This document shows, one piece after another, positions 20,201 through 32,800 of a DNA stretch of 64,000 nucleotides. A program made the translations under genes and the position numbers. Under the pieces are notes generated by a model that was given only the letters and a program-made list of their open reading frames with translations, was not told where the DNA came from and did not search any database. Origin of the DNA: Hydractinia symbiolongicarpus (lineage: Eukaryota > Cnidaria > Hydrozoa > Anthoathecata > Hydractiniidae); contig NC_079886.1 in assembly GCF_029227915.1 (NCBI RefSeq), forward strand, positions 24,094,501 through 24,158,500, given 5' to 3'. The first letter of the stretch is position 1. Every line of letters starts with the position of its first letter.

Positions 20201-20333
20201 TGTCCGCTTTTTTCGCGTGTTTCACATGGTGTTTTTTGCCATGTTTCTTGTGTTTGCCAAGAGATTTGGCATCGATTAAAGTAACTGCGATGCACGCCAC
20301 AAGGGCTAACACCAATAAACCACGAATGTTCAT
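20201..20333 (-). CDS. Shared exon 1: signal peptide and Lys/His propeptide
   Basis: 44 codons plus one base, donor GTAAGT. MNIRGLLVLALVACIAVTLIDA is a clear signal peptide, followed by KSLGKHKKHGKKHHVKHAKK, a basic propeptide-like stretch in the position where minicollagens carry a cleaved propeptide. The ATG immediately follows a splice acceptor (TTATTTAG), so the 5' UTR is on a separate exon. It is the only convincing signal-peptide exon between 13.9 and 22 kb on this strand, although five terminal exons need one. Confidence 0.85.
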
Positions 20334-20817
20334 CTAAATAACAGACGTGGAATATTATTTCAAATTGGAGAACTTTTTAAAATTATCAGAGTTGTGGATG
20401 AATTGCTTCGTCTTTGAACTATATGATGAATTTATTACTATTATTACCATTACTATTTATGGGTTTATTTATTTAATTCTTTATTCACAGCGTTGATCAA
20501 CGAGATACATGTTGTTCCTTGCAATACCATTATTTTAAAATTTAAAAGGAAAGAGCTACCGCTTCACACAAATCGATAGTTATTGTTTGTTGGTAAGGGA
20601 CTTAGACCGTTTCTGTTTTTTTGAAAATAGTAGTTACAAAAGGAATTCATTTTGTAGAAAATTGTACATAGAACATAAATAAAATGTAGTTACATATTTT
20701 TACTGCGAATTTATTGTAGGATTTCAGATACATGCCTAATTAGAATCCTATTTTAATATTAAAATTTAAGTCAATATAGAAAGATATAAAAAAATGGAAT
20801 AAAAAAAACAATCTTAC

Positions 20818-20930
20818 CTCTCTAGCTTTAGTGCTCGTATCCTCAGTGGGAGTTAAATCTTTAAATTTGCACTACTGCTTGCCCAGTGACCATGGAAAGA
20901 TCACTGATTAGGTAATACCTTTTTCGAATC
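20818..20930 (-). other. Putative 5' non-coding exon of the nematocyst-type locus
   Basis: A good donor (GAGAG then GTAAGATT) at 20817-20818 faces the acceptor just before the exon 1 ATG, giving an intron of about 480 nt. The upstream limit is set by assuming transcription starts about 30 nt after the TATA box. Its end is approximate. Confidence 0.5.
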
Positions 20931-20957
20931 AATTTCAAACAAAACTACGGGGGTAGA

Positions 20958-20964
20958 TTTTATA
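20958..20964 (-). promoter_or_regulatory. TATA box of the nematocyst-type locus
   Basis: TATAAAA on the minus strand, followed after about 30 nt by the region called as the 5' non-coding exon. Position and match support a core promoter, but this is not proven. Confidence 0.5.
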
Positions 20965-22740
20965 ATATAAATGTCTAAGAAAAAATTTTCAGACTTCTAT
21001 TTTTTATGTCTGTTATGTAGAATTTTTATGGCGGTTCATTGATTGCCATTGCATGAATTTTTAATTTTTAATACGAGTATTTGATGCGAAATTAAATTAT
21101 TCTTTTGCGTTATCTTCACTACAAAATCCTTTTTGCCCCCGTTTTTTTATTTCAGTCGATCAAACGATCAGTTTTGCATGATTAAGCAAGCGCACGCGTG
21201 AGTACCTTTTAAAAATAGCATGAATGGGTAATGCTTTTTTAAACATCTCATTTGATGAATATTTTTATGAATATGAAGAATTCTTACCCATCTTCTGTTT
21301 ATAAACATTTTAAAAAAATTTTAAGTACCAACTGTGGCTATAGTTAGAAACTATTCTCAACAGTGAGAATTTTTTATGTTTTTTTATTTACGATGTCGCC
21401 GACAGATTCGAGATTCGAGGTCTGAGGTCCCGGACCCTTAGTATCTCCTACAATTTTCTTTTAAATCGATCTTGTCAGCATTTCATGGAAAAGTTTTTGA
21501 AAAAAGGTTACATACATTCTCGTTCATCGACCATATTTCTAGAAGAATTTTTGGCGCCATTTTTATATGGAGCTTTTCTGATAGGAAATCCTTTATAAGA
21601 AATATGGTGGTTATATTTTTTTCCTATAAGAGGAATAGAATTTTGTAGAAATTTATTTTTTCTGGGTAAGAGATGCAATATCCAGGTGTTGACAAAAATA
21701 GCTGCTGAATTGCAATGATAAACAATTAATCAATGATAAACTACGCGATTATAAAAACACGTTTCCATATTTGAAGGCGTTATAGAAAGCATGCCAGGGC
21801 CGAATAATAAATTAAGTGACTTTGTACTTTAGAGCTTCAAAATATTCTTTTTAGATTTATGACAAAACTTTTTTAAAATATTTATTTCTGTTAATGTTTT
21901 ACCTTTTTTTCTAAATGGATTATTAAGAAAAAAATTTCTTCCCGCGAGAATTACTCCCCTTAGGTACTATTATTTGTCACCTTGGGTACCAATTTATCCT
22001 ACAAAGCGATGTGATCGTGTGGTAGCCATAACAACAACATCAGCAATTTCGTACCCAACCTATTAATCTTGGTTCTCAAGCGCATGACGCGCTAAGACCT
22101 TAGCCCATAGTGTGAACGTAAAAGTACCTTCTTAGCTCACAGCTGAGCTCTTTGTTAGCTCATCGTTAGCCGATTTTTTGAAATCCAAATTTTTTAATAT
22201 TTTTTTTTCCGGCTAACAGTGAGATAAGCTCACTTCAGCGATCTTCAAAAGAAGCCGACATGAATCGTGCTCAAAGCGATTTATTTTTGTTAAAAATAGT
22301 AGTACGTTTTGTTGGGAAAGGCTATTTTGAAACTAAAATGACTGACAAATCGTCCACTGTCGATTTTACTGAAAAAATTATTCACATTGCCCCCCCCCCC
22401 CCCCCCAAAAAAAAAAAAAAAAAAAAAATTAGTGAATATTTAGCACCACAATCTCTATTAAATTAAATTATTATATTAAACTGGATAAAATTATGTTATT
22501 GATATAAACAAGAAAATTTTACAAGACTTTGTTACTCGATTTTTTTCGTTTTCCTCTATTTCCCTGACAAATAATAACTAACTGGTCAAGATATAAGCAG
22601 CAATTTAGCTTCCAGAAACTTGGAATAGAATTGAAAATCAGGGCTTTAAACTTTGACTATCTATCTAATAATAATCAACGCGAAATGTCAACCTTTAACA
22701 ATAATTGCAAAACTGCAGTAAGAAATCAACATTGTTATAA
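20965..22740. other. Spacer between the nematocyst-type locus and DNAJC1
   Basis: No gene seen. It includes a C-run followed by an A-run at 22390-22428, which makes the short plus-strand ORF there meaningless. The region near 20.9-21.3 kb probably holds upstream regulatory DNA of the nematocyst-type locus. Confidence 0.5.
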
Positions 22741-22746
22741 TAAATA

Positions 22747-22752
22747 TTTATT
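22747..22752 (-). terminator. Poly(A) signal of DNAJC1
   Basis: AATAAA on the minus strand about 40 nt after the DNAJC1 stop. Confidence 0.7.
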
Positions 22753-22791
22753 CTAACTAAAAGTTACAAATTATTCTACCTCCATCATAAA

Positions 22792-25700
22792 TTAGCTTCC
22801 CTTTGCTTGCTTTGTTTTTCTTTGTTTTACGTGTTCGGCTAAATGTTTAAATCTGGCGATACATTGCTCCTACAAAAAAATAAATGTATCAGCTGAAAAG
22901 ATGGAACAAGTAGGACATTGAAGGTATTATTTCGCTTTTGTCTGTTCAGTATTCAAATTGCTTATTAAGGTTTATCATTTCTTAAACATGATAGTTTAGT
23001 AGACGACATTTCAGGAGATCCTTCTTCCATCATCGGGCAAAGTAAAATGATGTTAAGCATCTATTTTTAAATTGCAAAGGATCAAAATTATAAAAAAGAG
23101 AAAGCTGATGATTGATAGAGACATTTGATCAAACAATTTTTTTCATTTTTTTATTATTACGAAGAACTGGTACATTAAAAAAGAAGACAAAAAATATGGA
23201 AGAACACCCTGCTTCATTATGAAAGCAAATCTAGCTAGACCGCTTAGAAGGCACAGCGGCCTTTTAAGCGGTCATGATATGGCTACACTTTCCTAGAGAA
23301 AAACCGCAAAAGTGCGTCACGTCACGAAATTTAGCCAACACAACAAGGTCTAAAGCTAGAACTGGTTCAATCCCTTCAACGAATAAACTTGATGTAACAT
23401 TTCATGAAGCAAGAATTCACAAAACACGCAAGACATGAATATCCTGTCAGAGTTAAATTCCATTCTATTTTAGGCCTTCTTAAAGTTAAATGACGTTAGT
23501 GACATTACAGTTAATGGTACTAACTTTGGCGGATGGAAAATTTCGCTGGATTTATTTTCGCAAATGACTCAAAAATGTTATCAATATTTTTAAACACCTC
23601 TTTTACATGTACAATTTTATCACTTCTTTAAAATTTTAGAATCGGCGTTCCACTTTTTTCATCGTGGAATAATATTGAGCTACTTTTTATTTTGAGGTAA
23701 AGTTTCATGAATCACTTATAAAAAATAACATTTAGTATGTTGAATACTATTTCAGGGGTACATAATTTCGCGAATTAACTAAAATCTTGCAACAGTTAGT
23801 ACGATTAAAGAAAGTGATATGATGGTTTTAGAGAAATGCAAAAAATTAGCCACTACTCACTGAATTTACCAGAATTAAATATGGTAGCGTAGAGGTTGTA
23901 TTGCTTACCTTTGTTTTTTCAGGAACTGCTCTTGCTATACACGACCAGCGATCACTGGTCGATTTCGGAAATTGCGCTATGGCAGCCTCCAAGCATTTTT
24001 GTTGCACTTGAGACCACGTATCGATTTCTTTAGTTTCTATTTTACTCTGTTCATTGTTGTCGTTTTCGCTCTCCTTTTCTTCTTTATTCTCCTCCGCAGG
24101 TCTGGTCTTCACCTTCTTTTTCGTTACAATGGTATAGTCAATTTCTGGTTCCTCAGTACATGACACTCCTTCGTCGTAATCATCCGGAATATCATATTGA
24201 GATTGATATAAATCCGAATCGGAAATAATAGTAGTTTTATTTAATTCGTTGTCGATTGCTTTCGTTACCAGACTATCGCTTAAATTAACGGCTAGTTTTT
24301 TCTTTGTTACGACCGTATCGCCACCTGTATAAGTTAAAAAAGAAAAAAACATAGTAAGGGTTTTGTAGATCGTTTGTAAGGGTGTTTTAGGGCGTTTGTA
24401 AGGGTTTTTAAGGCGTTTGTAATGGCCTTACCTGATTTGACTGTTATATTTGAAGCCAGTGATTCCTTCATACTTTTTACCTTCTTCGTCACCTGTTTAA
24501 CAAAAAAACAAATTTAAAAAGGATTAACACATTTGATTACAACAGGGTTGACCAAAAATTTCATTTAAAAGTTCTAGCCTTTAATTTAAAAAATTGATGG
24601 TATACGTTCTTTAGTCCTGCTTGCACAAAATGCATTTGAATCACAGTTGTAAGCATTAAAAGTGGAAAACCCGAAGTTAATATAATTCATTGTTGAAAAA
24701 AACAAAGCACAGTTTGTTAGTTTTATTTTTACAAACAAAACAAGATTTTTCATTTACATATTCAATTCAGCAACCAAAGTAAAATAGTTTTATACCTCCT
24801 CCGGACTTCTGCCTAGCTCGTGTGCTATGCGGTCCCAACGACCAGGAGTACCACCTGGAAATTTTGCCATTGCTTTTGCCAAAGCTGCATAATCTTCTTC
24901 GAGCCATTCTTTGTTCTGAAATGTAGAAAAAAAGAAGTAAAAACGGCTGCACAAATCCGCCAAAAATATTGGTCAAAAAAAAATTAAAAAAATGCTGATA
25001 TGTGTAAACGTCTAAGTTTTGAAAACAGCTTATTCTCTCGGGTTAACAAAACCTGAAAGAACTAAAATACGGCGCTCACTAGCAAAACCAAGCGCAAATT
25101 AAACAAATTTAACGCATATGGAAAATATGCGTTAAATTTGTTTAATTTAAAGTATCAATTCCCCATTAAAAAAATACCGACCTCTAAACATATTTTCTTT
25201 ACCTTACTTAAAGTTGATTAAAGGAAGTTTACTTATACCTAGTCCGGTAGAAAACAACATTTCTAACCAACCAAAGCTTTAATTTCTGGTTCAGTGGGTT
25301 TGACCCACCTACCCGTGTCCTTGATTTTTGAAATCTTATGAATCATACATACCTTATTATTTGGTTTTCCGGTGCCAGCAACATCACTGGTATCTTCGCT
25401 ACGCCAACTAGGTACAAACGAGTCTTCATTCTCAAACTCAGATGCGTCACGAAGGGTAACCTGCTGTTTGACTTTTTTCGGACGAACGATTTTAGCTACA
25501 ATGCAAAACTATTGTAAGTCATTAAAAAAACCCTAAAAACACTGGGTCATTAACGAGTGAGTAACTAACAAACAGGGAAGTTTGACATTCTAACGGCTGA
25601 CTCTTCCTTCCCTCCGTGTAAGACTGTGTTAGAGATAAGTAAAGCAGCTTGCTTGCTTGCCATACAAGTCGATTCACTGTCAGTAGATTGATCTAAACTG

Positions 25701-28614
25701 ACTGACAACACTAAATTCAAAGTGCGCCAAAGCGAAGACTCAAACCCATAATCTTGGCCTACAAGACAAATGTGCTACCACAGCTACCACCTTCTTCACT
25801 AGTAAAATTTATAGTTATAGAGACGATTGCATTTATATAAGATTGTAAAAAAGATTCACGTCCATCGAATCGTTGAAAAAGTTACGGTAATGTGTAGCTA
25901 TAGTTTAACCTACCCTTCAATGAGGTAGCTAGTTTAACCTACCCTTCAATGAGGTAGCTAGTTTAACCTACCCTTCAATGAGGTAGCTAGTTTAACGTAC
26001 CCTTCAATGAGGTAGCTAGTTTAACCTATACCCTTCAATGAGGTAGCTCATTCAACCTATACCCTTAAATGAGGTAGCTAGTTTAACCTACCCTTCAATG
26101 ACGTAGCTAGTTTAACCTACCCTTCAATGACGTAGCTAGTCTAACCTATACCCTTCTAGTTTAACCTATACCCTTCAATGAGGTAGCTAGTTTAACCTAC
26201 CCTTCAATGACGTAGCTAGTTTAACCTACCCTTCAATGACGTAGCTAGTCTAACCTATACCCTTCTAGTTTAACCTATACCCTTCAATGAGGTAGCTAGT
26301 TTAACCTACCCTTCAATGAGGTAGCTAGTTTAACCTATACCCTACATTTATTAAAAATGACACAAGCTAAATGATAACAATAATATCTTCTATTTTCATC
26401 ATGCAGTGTTAAGTGAAAAAAAATTAATAAGACTGAAGCTATGAAGAACAAACTTTAAAAGCAAGTGTGCAAAAAAAAACTCAAGCAATCCATTTCGTTA
26501 AAAATTTAAAATAAATTAACATGTTTCAACCTGCTTCAGCAGCCTCTTTTAATTCTTCTTCTTCCCTCAGCTTACGTTCCTTCTCAGCTTTGTAGCTTTC
26601 CACTGCTTCTTTAATACTTGTAGGGATACTCTTTATAAATCCTACGATTAATCTGTACAGTACAAAGGGAAGAAAATCCCAACAGGTTGGACGTCGATAG
26701 CCAAGTTCTTTCGCTGGAAAAAAATGAGTTTAACGTGACAAAAATGATTGAATTGTCATCTAATTAAGTTTTAGTCAAGGACAGATTAAAAAAGTACAAA
26801 ACCGTATGCAGGGTTATCGTTTTCAAAGCTTGTCAAAAAGAAACACTTTATGAATAGAATTTATTTTAAATATGTGTTGCACTGGGTTGAGCTAAAATTC
26901 CTCGTTTAGCATATCCTAACAAGACTTTCGTAGCATTCGAAAGGAACGCAAAAAAATTGAGTATGAAGATTGCACCTAGTACTTCCTCTGTAGTCATGTC
27001 ATCTTCCTCAGAAAGTTTTCCTTTTGCTTTTTTCCTTTCTCTCCGCTTTCGCATCGGTTTTAATATCTCTTCCTAAAAATATGAAAGTATTTTCTCCCAA
27101 ATAATGCCAGATGGTGGAAAAATATATTTTGTTGTGCAAGCTTATTTCTACCAGGTGGAAGGTTTTTTTTGTGTTAAAACATTTTGATGATGCTTGGGTT
27201 ATTCCATAAAATAATCAACCGCATGGATTTGGGCTTTTGCTCTTTTTCATAATACAGTACCTTGCAGCAAAGGCTTAATAACAACATACGGAACTGGTTT
27301 TATTATATATTGGAACTCTTTCATGGTCTAATTTCATAAAAAATTAAACACAAAACACACTACTATAAAATATAAATCCAAATTAGAAACAAACCATTTC
27401 AAACTTCTTTTCCAAGTAGGCAACCCACCAAGTCAAGTAGTGACCAATGGTGGCGATGATACCAACTAAAAGTGATATTTCAAGATTACCCATCTTTCTA
27501 TATTTACGGTAATAGTATAACGGTTGTCTCCAATCAGGTAGACCATTTTTGAGTACTTCTTCATACCTAGAAAACATCAAAACATAAGCACAGTATATTC
27601 TTTGTGTGACTTAAAAGAATTACCTGTGTAAAAAAAATAATTTTAAGTATTCCCTTACTTTTCCCTCTTGCCAGAATCTTTCAAGATTTCATAAACTGCA
27701 ACGAGCTAAGAAAACCCATAGAAATTGTACAAAAAATAAAACAAGTTATGTAAAAAAAAAACATTTATTACCTGTCGAAATTTTTCTTCAGCATCCTCAG
27801 CTTTATTTTTATCTGGATGCAATATAAGAGATAATTTTCTGTATGCTCTACGTATTTCACTGGTTGTAGCATCCTGTGAAGAAGAAAAAATTGGAAACAG
27901 ATATTGTATAAGATGGAATCGGATATCAGAAATTATTTAAGCTTATCATAAAAGCTAGACTGGAGTATTTTGATATCCAATTTCACCAAATTGAATTTCT
28001 GTTTTATCCTCCACTTCAACATAGAATAGTTTAACAAATTATGAATAGAACTAGTTCCATATTAAATTTATAACACAAAATTTTTAACAATTTAACAAAT
28101 TTGAAAACATGTAATTACTTCACTTATTACAAATCAACAAAAACTATTATTGCAAATCTTTCTGCATTTCTCCATCTTTTATTGAAACAACAAATAAAAG
28201 ATGTTTTCTTTGTAACTTTTTTTACGACAGCCAAGAATGAAATGTTTTATAGCATTTTTTCCACCATTCTCTCCATCAAAATTATTCAAACAATAGAGCA
28301 CTTTCTCAAACGAAAAAGGGGATAAATGACAAAATAATTCCAATATAATCTCTAAAATTATTTGATATCTGAAATAGGTGTACACTATCTTACTTAAAAC
28401 ACTTTGGCTAACATGGTCCTTTGGTAAGTCTCTTTATTAGCTTTGGCCAAAACAATGTAAATATATATAATCATACCTGTGTAACATTCAGCAATTCATA
28501 AAAAGTTCCATTAATTTCTTCATATAAATCATATATTTCCATTTCAACACTATCCCAAGAGGATGCAGAACATGTTGTGAAGACACAAGCCAAGATAATC
28601 AAAGTGTTTTGCAT
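22792..28614 (-). CDS. DNAJC1: DNAJC1 / ERdj1 (MTJ1) co-chaperone, 11 exons
   Basis: Exons on the minus strand: 28614-28477, 27873-27772, 27705-27659, 27566-27395, 27072-26976, 26713-26531, 25495-25353, 24915-24796, 24492-24432, 24324-23909, 22869-22792. All phases fit and give 518 aa (human about 554). The signal peptide is MQNTLIILACVFTTCSASS. The J domain runs from about residue 28 (YDLYEEINGTFYELLNVTQD) through ILHPDKN (the HPD that stimulates BiP/Hsp70) to KYEEVLKNGLPDW. A transmembrane segment follows (ISLLVGIIATIGHYLTWWVAYL), then a basic ribosome-facing stretch (KPMRKRRERKKAKGK). Two SANT/Myb domains come next: NKEWLEEDYAALAKAMAKF..WDRIAHEL and WSQVQQKCLEAAIAQFPK..RWSCIARAV. This is the full ERdj1 plan: lumenal J domain and cytosolic SANT domains. 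The C-terminus ends EHVKQRKTKQAKGS. Confidence 0.92.
25096..25148. repeat. 24-bp perfect inverted repeat in a DNAJC1 intron
   Basis: The arms at 25096-25119 and 25125-25148 are exact complements around GGAAA. In the transcript this would form a strong AU-rich hairpin in the intron between the 7th and 8th exons. Confidence 0.85.
25900..26345. repeat. ~29-bp minisatellite in a DNAJC1 intron
   Basis: About 15 copies of a unit containing GTTTAACCTACCCTTCAATG followed by AGGTAGCTA. There are AGG/ACG and CTACCC/CTATACCC variants, and a higher-order duplication of a block with a truncated unit (TAACCTATACCCTTCTAGTT occurs twice). It is intronic, between the 6th and 7th exons. Confidence 0.9.
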
Positions 28615-29898
28615 TTTTTTTTTGCTTTAATCATAATATAAAAAACAAATTAAAAATACAGTTTGTGTGTACTAATGACTCCCAGTACCTAATAATAAGT
28701 TTTATTAAAGATATTTTTGTCTGTTAAGATGAAATTTAAAAAATGACACAAATAATTAAAATTTTCAAAATTTTAATTATTTATCTAATATATAATGTGT
28801 AAAAGTTTTAGTTTTGTTTTAGGATAAACCATGTGTCAGTCATTTTTATAATTTTCTTCAACCACCACAGAATCATTCTCCAATCCAAGTGTTGTTATTT
28901 AGTGATGAGCATAATGAAAGACAAGTCCCGGGACAAAGTTAAGCACTTTGTACTTAGGGTCATTCCATGCCTAATGAACCAAAATCAATGAAGTTTCTAT
29001 ATCCATCATCTTATATTATCTTGGTTTCTATACAAAAATTCTACAATTTTTAATTTCCTAGCTCAAGTGGTTTAGGATATAATCTTTAGAGTTTTTCCCT
29101 ATTCTGGTCATTTCTCAATATTGACAAAAAAGTCGGACTTATGACTGTGGATTTTGGGTTGTTTGGTTGGATCCAGAATTTTCTAATGTAAAATCTCTGT
29201 TTAGTGGCAGACTTTTTTCATGCGAGCAATTGATCACTCAAGAGACCTTTTATTTATGGCAGGGAATGATCATAGTAATCCATTCATATCTTTTAAAACT
29301 GATATCAGAAAATTCTGTATCAGAAAATCCTTAAAAATGAGATGTTTTTTTAGTATTTTGACATGCCAATAACCCAAAATATCAGGGTAGGATATGGTCC
29401 ATACTTATTTTTTTCTTTAAAAACAAATATACAAATCACATCATTCAGACTAAACTTAATCATTATATTTTGATAGGGTTTCAAAATATGATCTTACAGA
29501 GAACCGCCTACACAAAATTTCCAAAATTTTTACAAAATTTGAGGCGTAAAAAGGCAGTGCAGGAAAACATTTAAAGCCTTGAAAATTTTGGCAGATAATC
29601 TTTAAACTATCAATAAGGACAAAAAAACCTTGGGACACTGTGTGCTTGTGTACATAACATGGCTGGCTTTCGAAAAAAATGCCTGCAAGTAAATTTTTTT
29701 AATGCCTCGGTAATCCAAATATCAAGGTGTGATAAGGTCCATACTTATTTTATTTTAAAACAAATACTTTCCCATCATGTAATCAAAATCCAAACATTTA
29801 GTTTTGATGGGGTTTGAAAATATAATCTTACAAAGTATTGGACACACAGAATTTTCACATAATTTGAGAGAAAAGAAAGTACTGCAGGTAATTATTTT
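28615..29898. other. AT-rich spacer upstream of DNAJC1
   Basis: No gene seen. Two related segments (about 29340-29480 and 29695-29835) share phrases such as GGTCCATACTTATTTT and GGGTTT(C/G)AAAATAT, so there is an old duplication. The DNAJC1 promoter must lie just after 28614 but no TATA box is obvious. Confidence 0.45.
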
Positions 29899-32800
29899 TC
29901 ATCATCATCATCATCATCATTCTCGGCTTAACGTCCGTTTTCCATGCTAGCATGGGTTGGACGGGGTATATTAATGACCCTCTTCCAATCTGATCTAGAC
30001 TGTGTTAGATCTAAACTCAACTTCCTCTCTATCAAGTCCTCAAATTGGCGCCATAGATTAGTGGTTATAGCTTTCGTACTCTGTGCGGGAGACCGGGGTT
30101 CGATTCCTCTTGACGGCGATTCAACATGGGCGAGTGAATGTTACCATAGCCCCGGGTTAACCCAAGCCATGTGAGGGAAATTGGGGAGATGGCACACTGT
30201 GTGGGCCGTTGGATGTTGCCGGGAGTTGTCTAGTAGAGCGTGGGCCCTACTAATTGGGTCTGCGTAGCTCAAAATGAGCATTAAATACTCTAGGACTCTC
30301 CATCTAAGCCATGGCCCCTCCTGGAAATAATAGACAGGGTATATCCCTCGATATTTGTGAGGCTAGCCATGTAAAATATGCACATCTATCTATCTATCTA
30401 TCTATCCTTATAACCTCCTGCCAAGTCTTTCTCGGTCTGCCTCTGGGCTTTGCCCCAGGAACTATCAAGTCTCTACACTTTCTTACCCAATTATCCTCCT
30501 CCATTCTTTCCAAGTGCCCCAGCCAATTCAATCTTCTTATCTGGATAACATCTTTAATTCTACAGAGACTTAGCCTGCTTCTTAGCTCATCTGAACTCTT
30601 TCTGTCTCTCAGACTGGCATTACACATCCACCTAACCATTCTCATATCATTCCTTTCTAAACGGTCAAGATCTTCCTGCTTCACTGCCCATGTCTCACTA
30701 CCGTACAACATAACACTTCTTACACAGGCCTCATACAACCTACCTTTTACCACAATTGACAGGACTCTGCTAGTCAATAAAGGAAGTAACTCTCTAAACT
30801 TTTTCCAAGCAGAACCTATCCTGCAAGTAACACTTCTTCCAACACCCCCTTCACTGCCCAACATATCACCTAAGTAACAGAAGTTCTTAACTATCTCTAA
30901 CGAGCCACTGTTGTACATCATTAAAGCTGGAAATACTTCATTCTTTATAATCTCACCTTTGCAACGCTTGCATACAAACTGTATGCCAGCTCTTAACCTT
31001 CCACTAATACTACTGCACTTCTTATGTACCCAATGCTTGCAAGTCTGACAAAAAATTGAGTTACTACCAACCCCTTTCCTGCAAACTCCACAAGGCCACT
31101 TTCCAACTACAAGGTCACACTTGGCTGCAATGCTACTTATCATGACTTTAGACTTTGCTGTGTTTACCTTCAGCCCTTTCTCTTCTTTATGTGGCGCTCT
31201 ATCAAAAGCTTTCTCTAAATCTACAAAGGCAAAATAGAGATTCTTTCTCTTTCCTAAATACTTTTCCTGAAGCTGTCTGAGTAAAAATATTGCATCTGTA
31301 GTGCCACGCCCTGGAACAAAACCAAATTGCATCTTATCTATATCAATTCTTTCTCTAAGTAACTTATCAATCACTCTTTCAATAACTTTCATTACTTGAT
31401 CAACCAACTTCAAACCTCTATAGTTACCCCTTTTTAATGCATCACCCTTGCCCTTGAAACAATTCACTATTACACTCGACTGCCACTCACTCGGAATAGC
31501 ACCATCCTTTATAATCTGGTTAGCAAGACTTGTAATAAGCTCAACTCCAATATATCCAGATGCTTTTACCATCTCTGCAACAATACCTGATACTCCTGCA
31601 GCCTTGCCAATCTTCATTTTCCTAATAGCCTCCACTACCCATTCTGTCTTGATCTGCATGGCTGGCCCTTCTACATCATCATCATCAGACAAATTATCCT
31701 CGTCCCAATCAAACTCAGTGTTAAGCAACCTCTGATAATGATTCTTCCAAGCTACCCTTTTCTCCTCCTCTGTGCTAGCCAAAACACCTTCATCATTACG
31801 TATACACTTCTCACCTACAATATCTTGATTAGTCTTCTTCATTTGCTTTGCTATCTTGAATACCTCATTGCGCTGGTCTTCCCTTCTTAACACATCTGCA
31901 AATCTGTTTCTCTCTGCTTCTGATTTTGCCTTATACACTGCTGTACGAGCCCGACGCTTAGCTTCTAAGTAAATATTTTTACTACCACCTGACTTCCACT
32001 CTTTCCAAAGTTTCCTCTTTTCCTTTATACACTGGTCAACCTCATTATTCCACCACCAGGTCTGTCTATGTCTAGCTGGTCCTTTTGTCCACCCACAGGT
32101 ATCATCAGAAGCTTCTAGAAGACAATTCTTCAAAGTAGTCCAAGTACTTTCAACATTGTCACTATCACATTGACTATTGTAGGCTAACTGCTGAACTTTT
32201 GCACTAAATTGTCTTGCTACAATCTCTTCCTTCAGCTTCCAGACTTTTCGACGGGGCCTGTACTTTCCCTTGGCTTCTCTGACACTCTTCAAGATAATAT
32301 CACAAACCAGCAACCTATGCTGGGAAACACACTCTTCCCCCGATATAACTTTCACGTCCTTCGCCACTCTCTTGTCTGACTTTCTAACCAAAAAGTAATC
32401 TATCTGTGTCTTACAACCACCTGACTCATATGTTATCAGCCTACTCTGTCTCTTACTGAATGATGTGTTGCAAACCACCATGTCCGTTGCCATTCCAAAC
32501 TCAAGCAATCTCTCCCCTTCCTTATTTCTGCTCCCAAATCCATAGCCTCCATGCACACCTCTATAACCTTCAGATGACTTCCCAACATGACCATTAAAGT
32601 CGCCGCCCACCATGACAAGTTCAGTGTCTCCAAACTTTGATGTGACTGCTATTAACTCATCATAAAACTTATCTTTATCTTCCTCACTGAGTCCACACTG
32701 TGGAGCATAAACTGACAGAAAAGTGACAATCCTATTACCTATCAAAAACTTTATCACTATAATACGACTATTAACACGCATAACATCTATTACTTTTTCT

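Larger units (their letters stand above)
13993..20333 (-). other. Nematocyst-type locus: one head, five alternative terminal exons
   Basis: Order on the minus strand: non-coding exon (about 20930-20818), exon 1 (20333-20201, signal peptide), exon 2 (20073-19720, acidic), then terminal exons E (19234-18132), D (18067-17523), C (17142-16529), B (16358-15757) and A (14840-13993). Every junction is phase 1. Exon 1 ends in a lone A, exon 2 ends in a lone G, and all five terminal exons supply two bases that complete a Gly or Glu codon. Each terminal exon has its own in-frame stop. Predicted precursors with E, D, C, B and A are 529, 343, 366, 362 and 444 aa. Exon 2 has phase-1 boundaries on both sides, so skipping it would also keep frame. 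The mutually exclusive splicing model is inferred from these phases, the shared head and the tight spacing. Confidence 0.7.

Noticed and set aside
22380-22428. Coding exon (PPPPPPKKKKKK)
   Set aside because: Translation of a C-run followed by an A-run; low-complexity DNA.
25900-26345. CRISPR array
   Set aside because: Repeats are contiguous without unique spacers, in a eukaryotic intron; this is a minisatellite.
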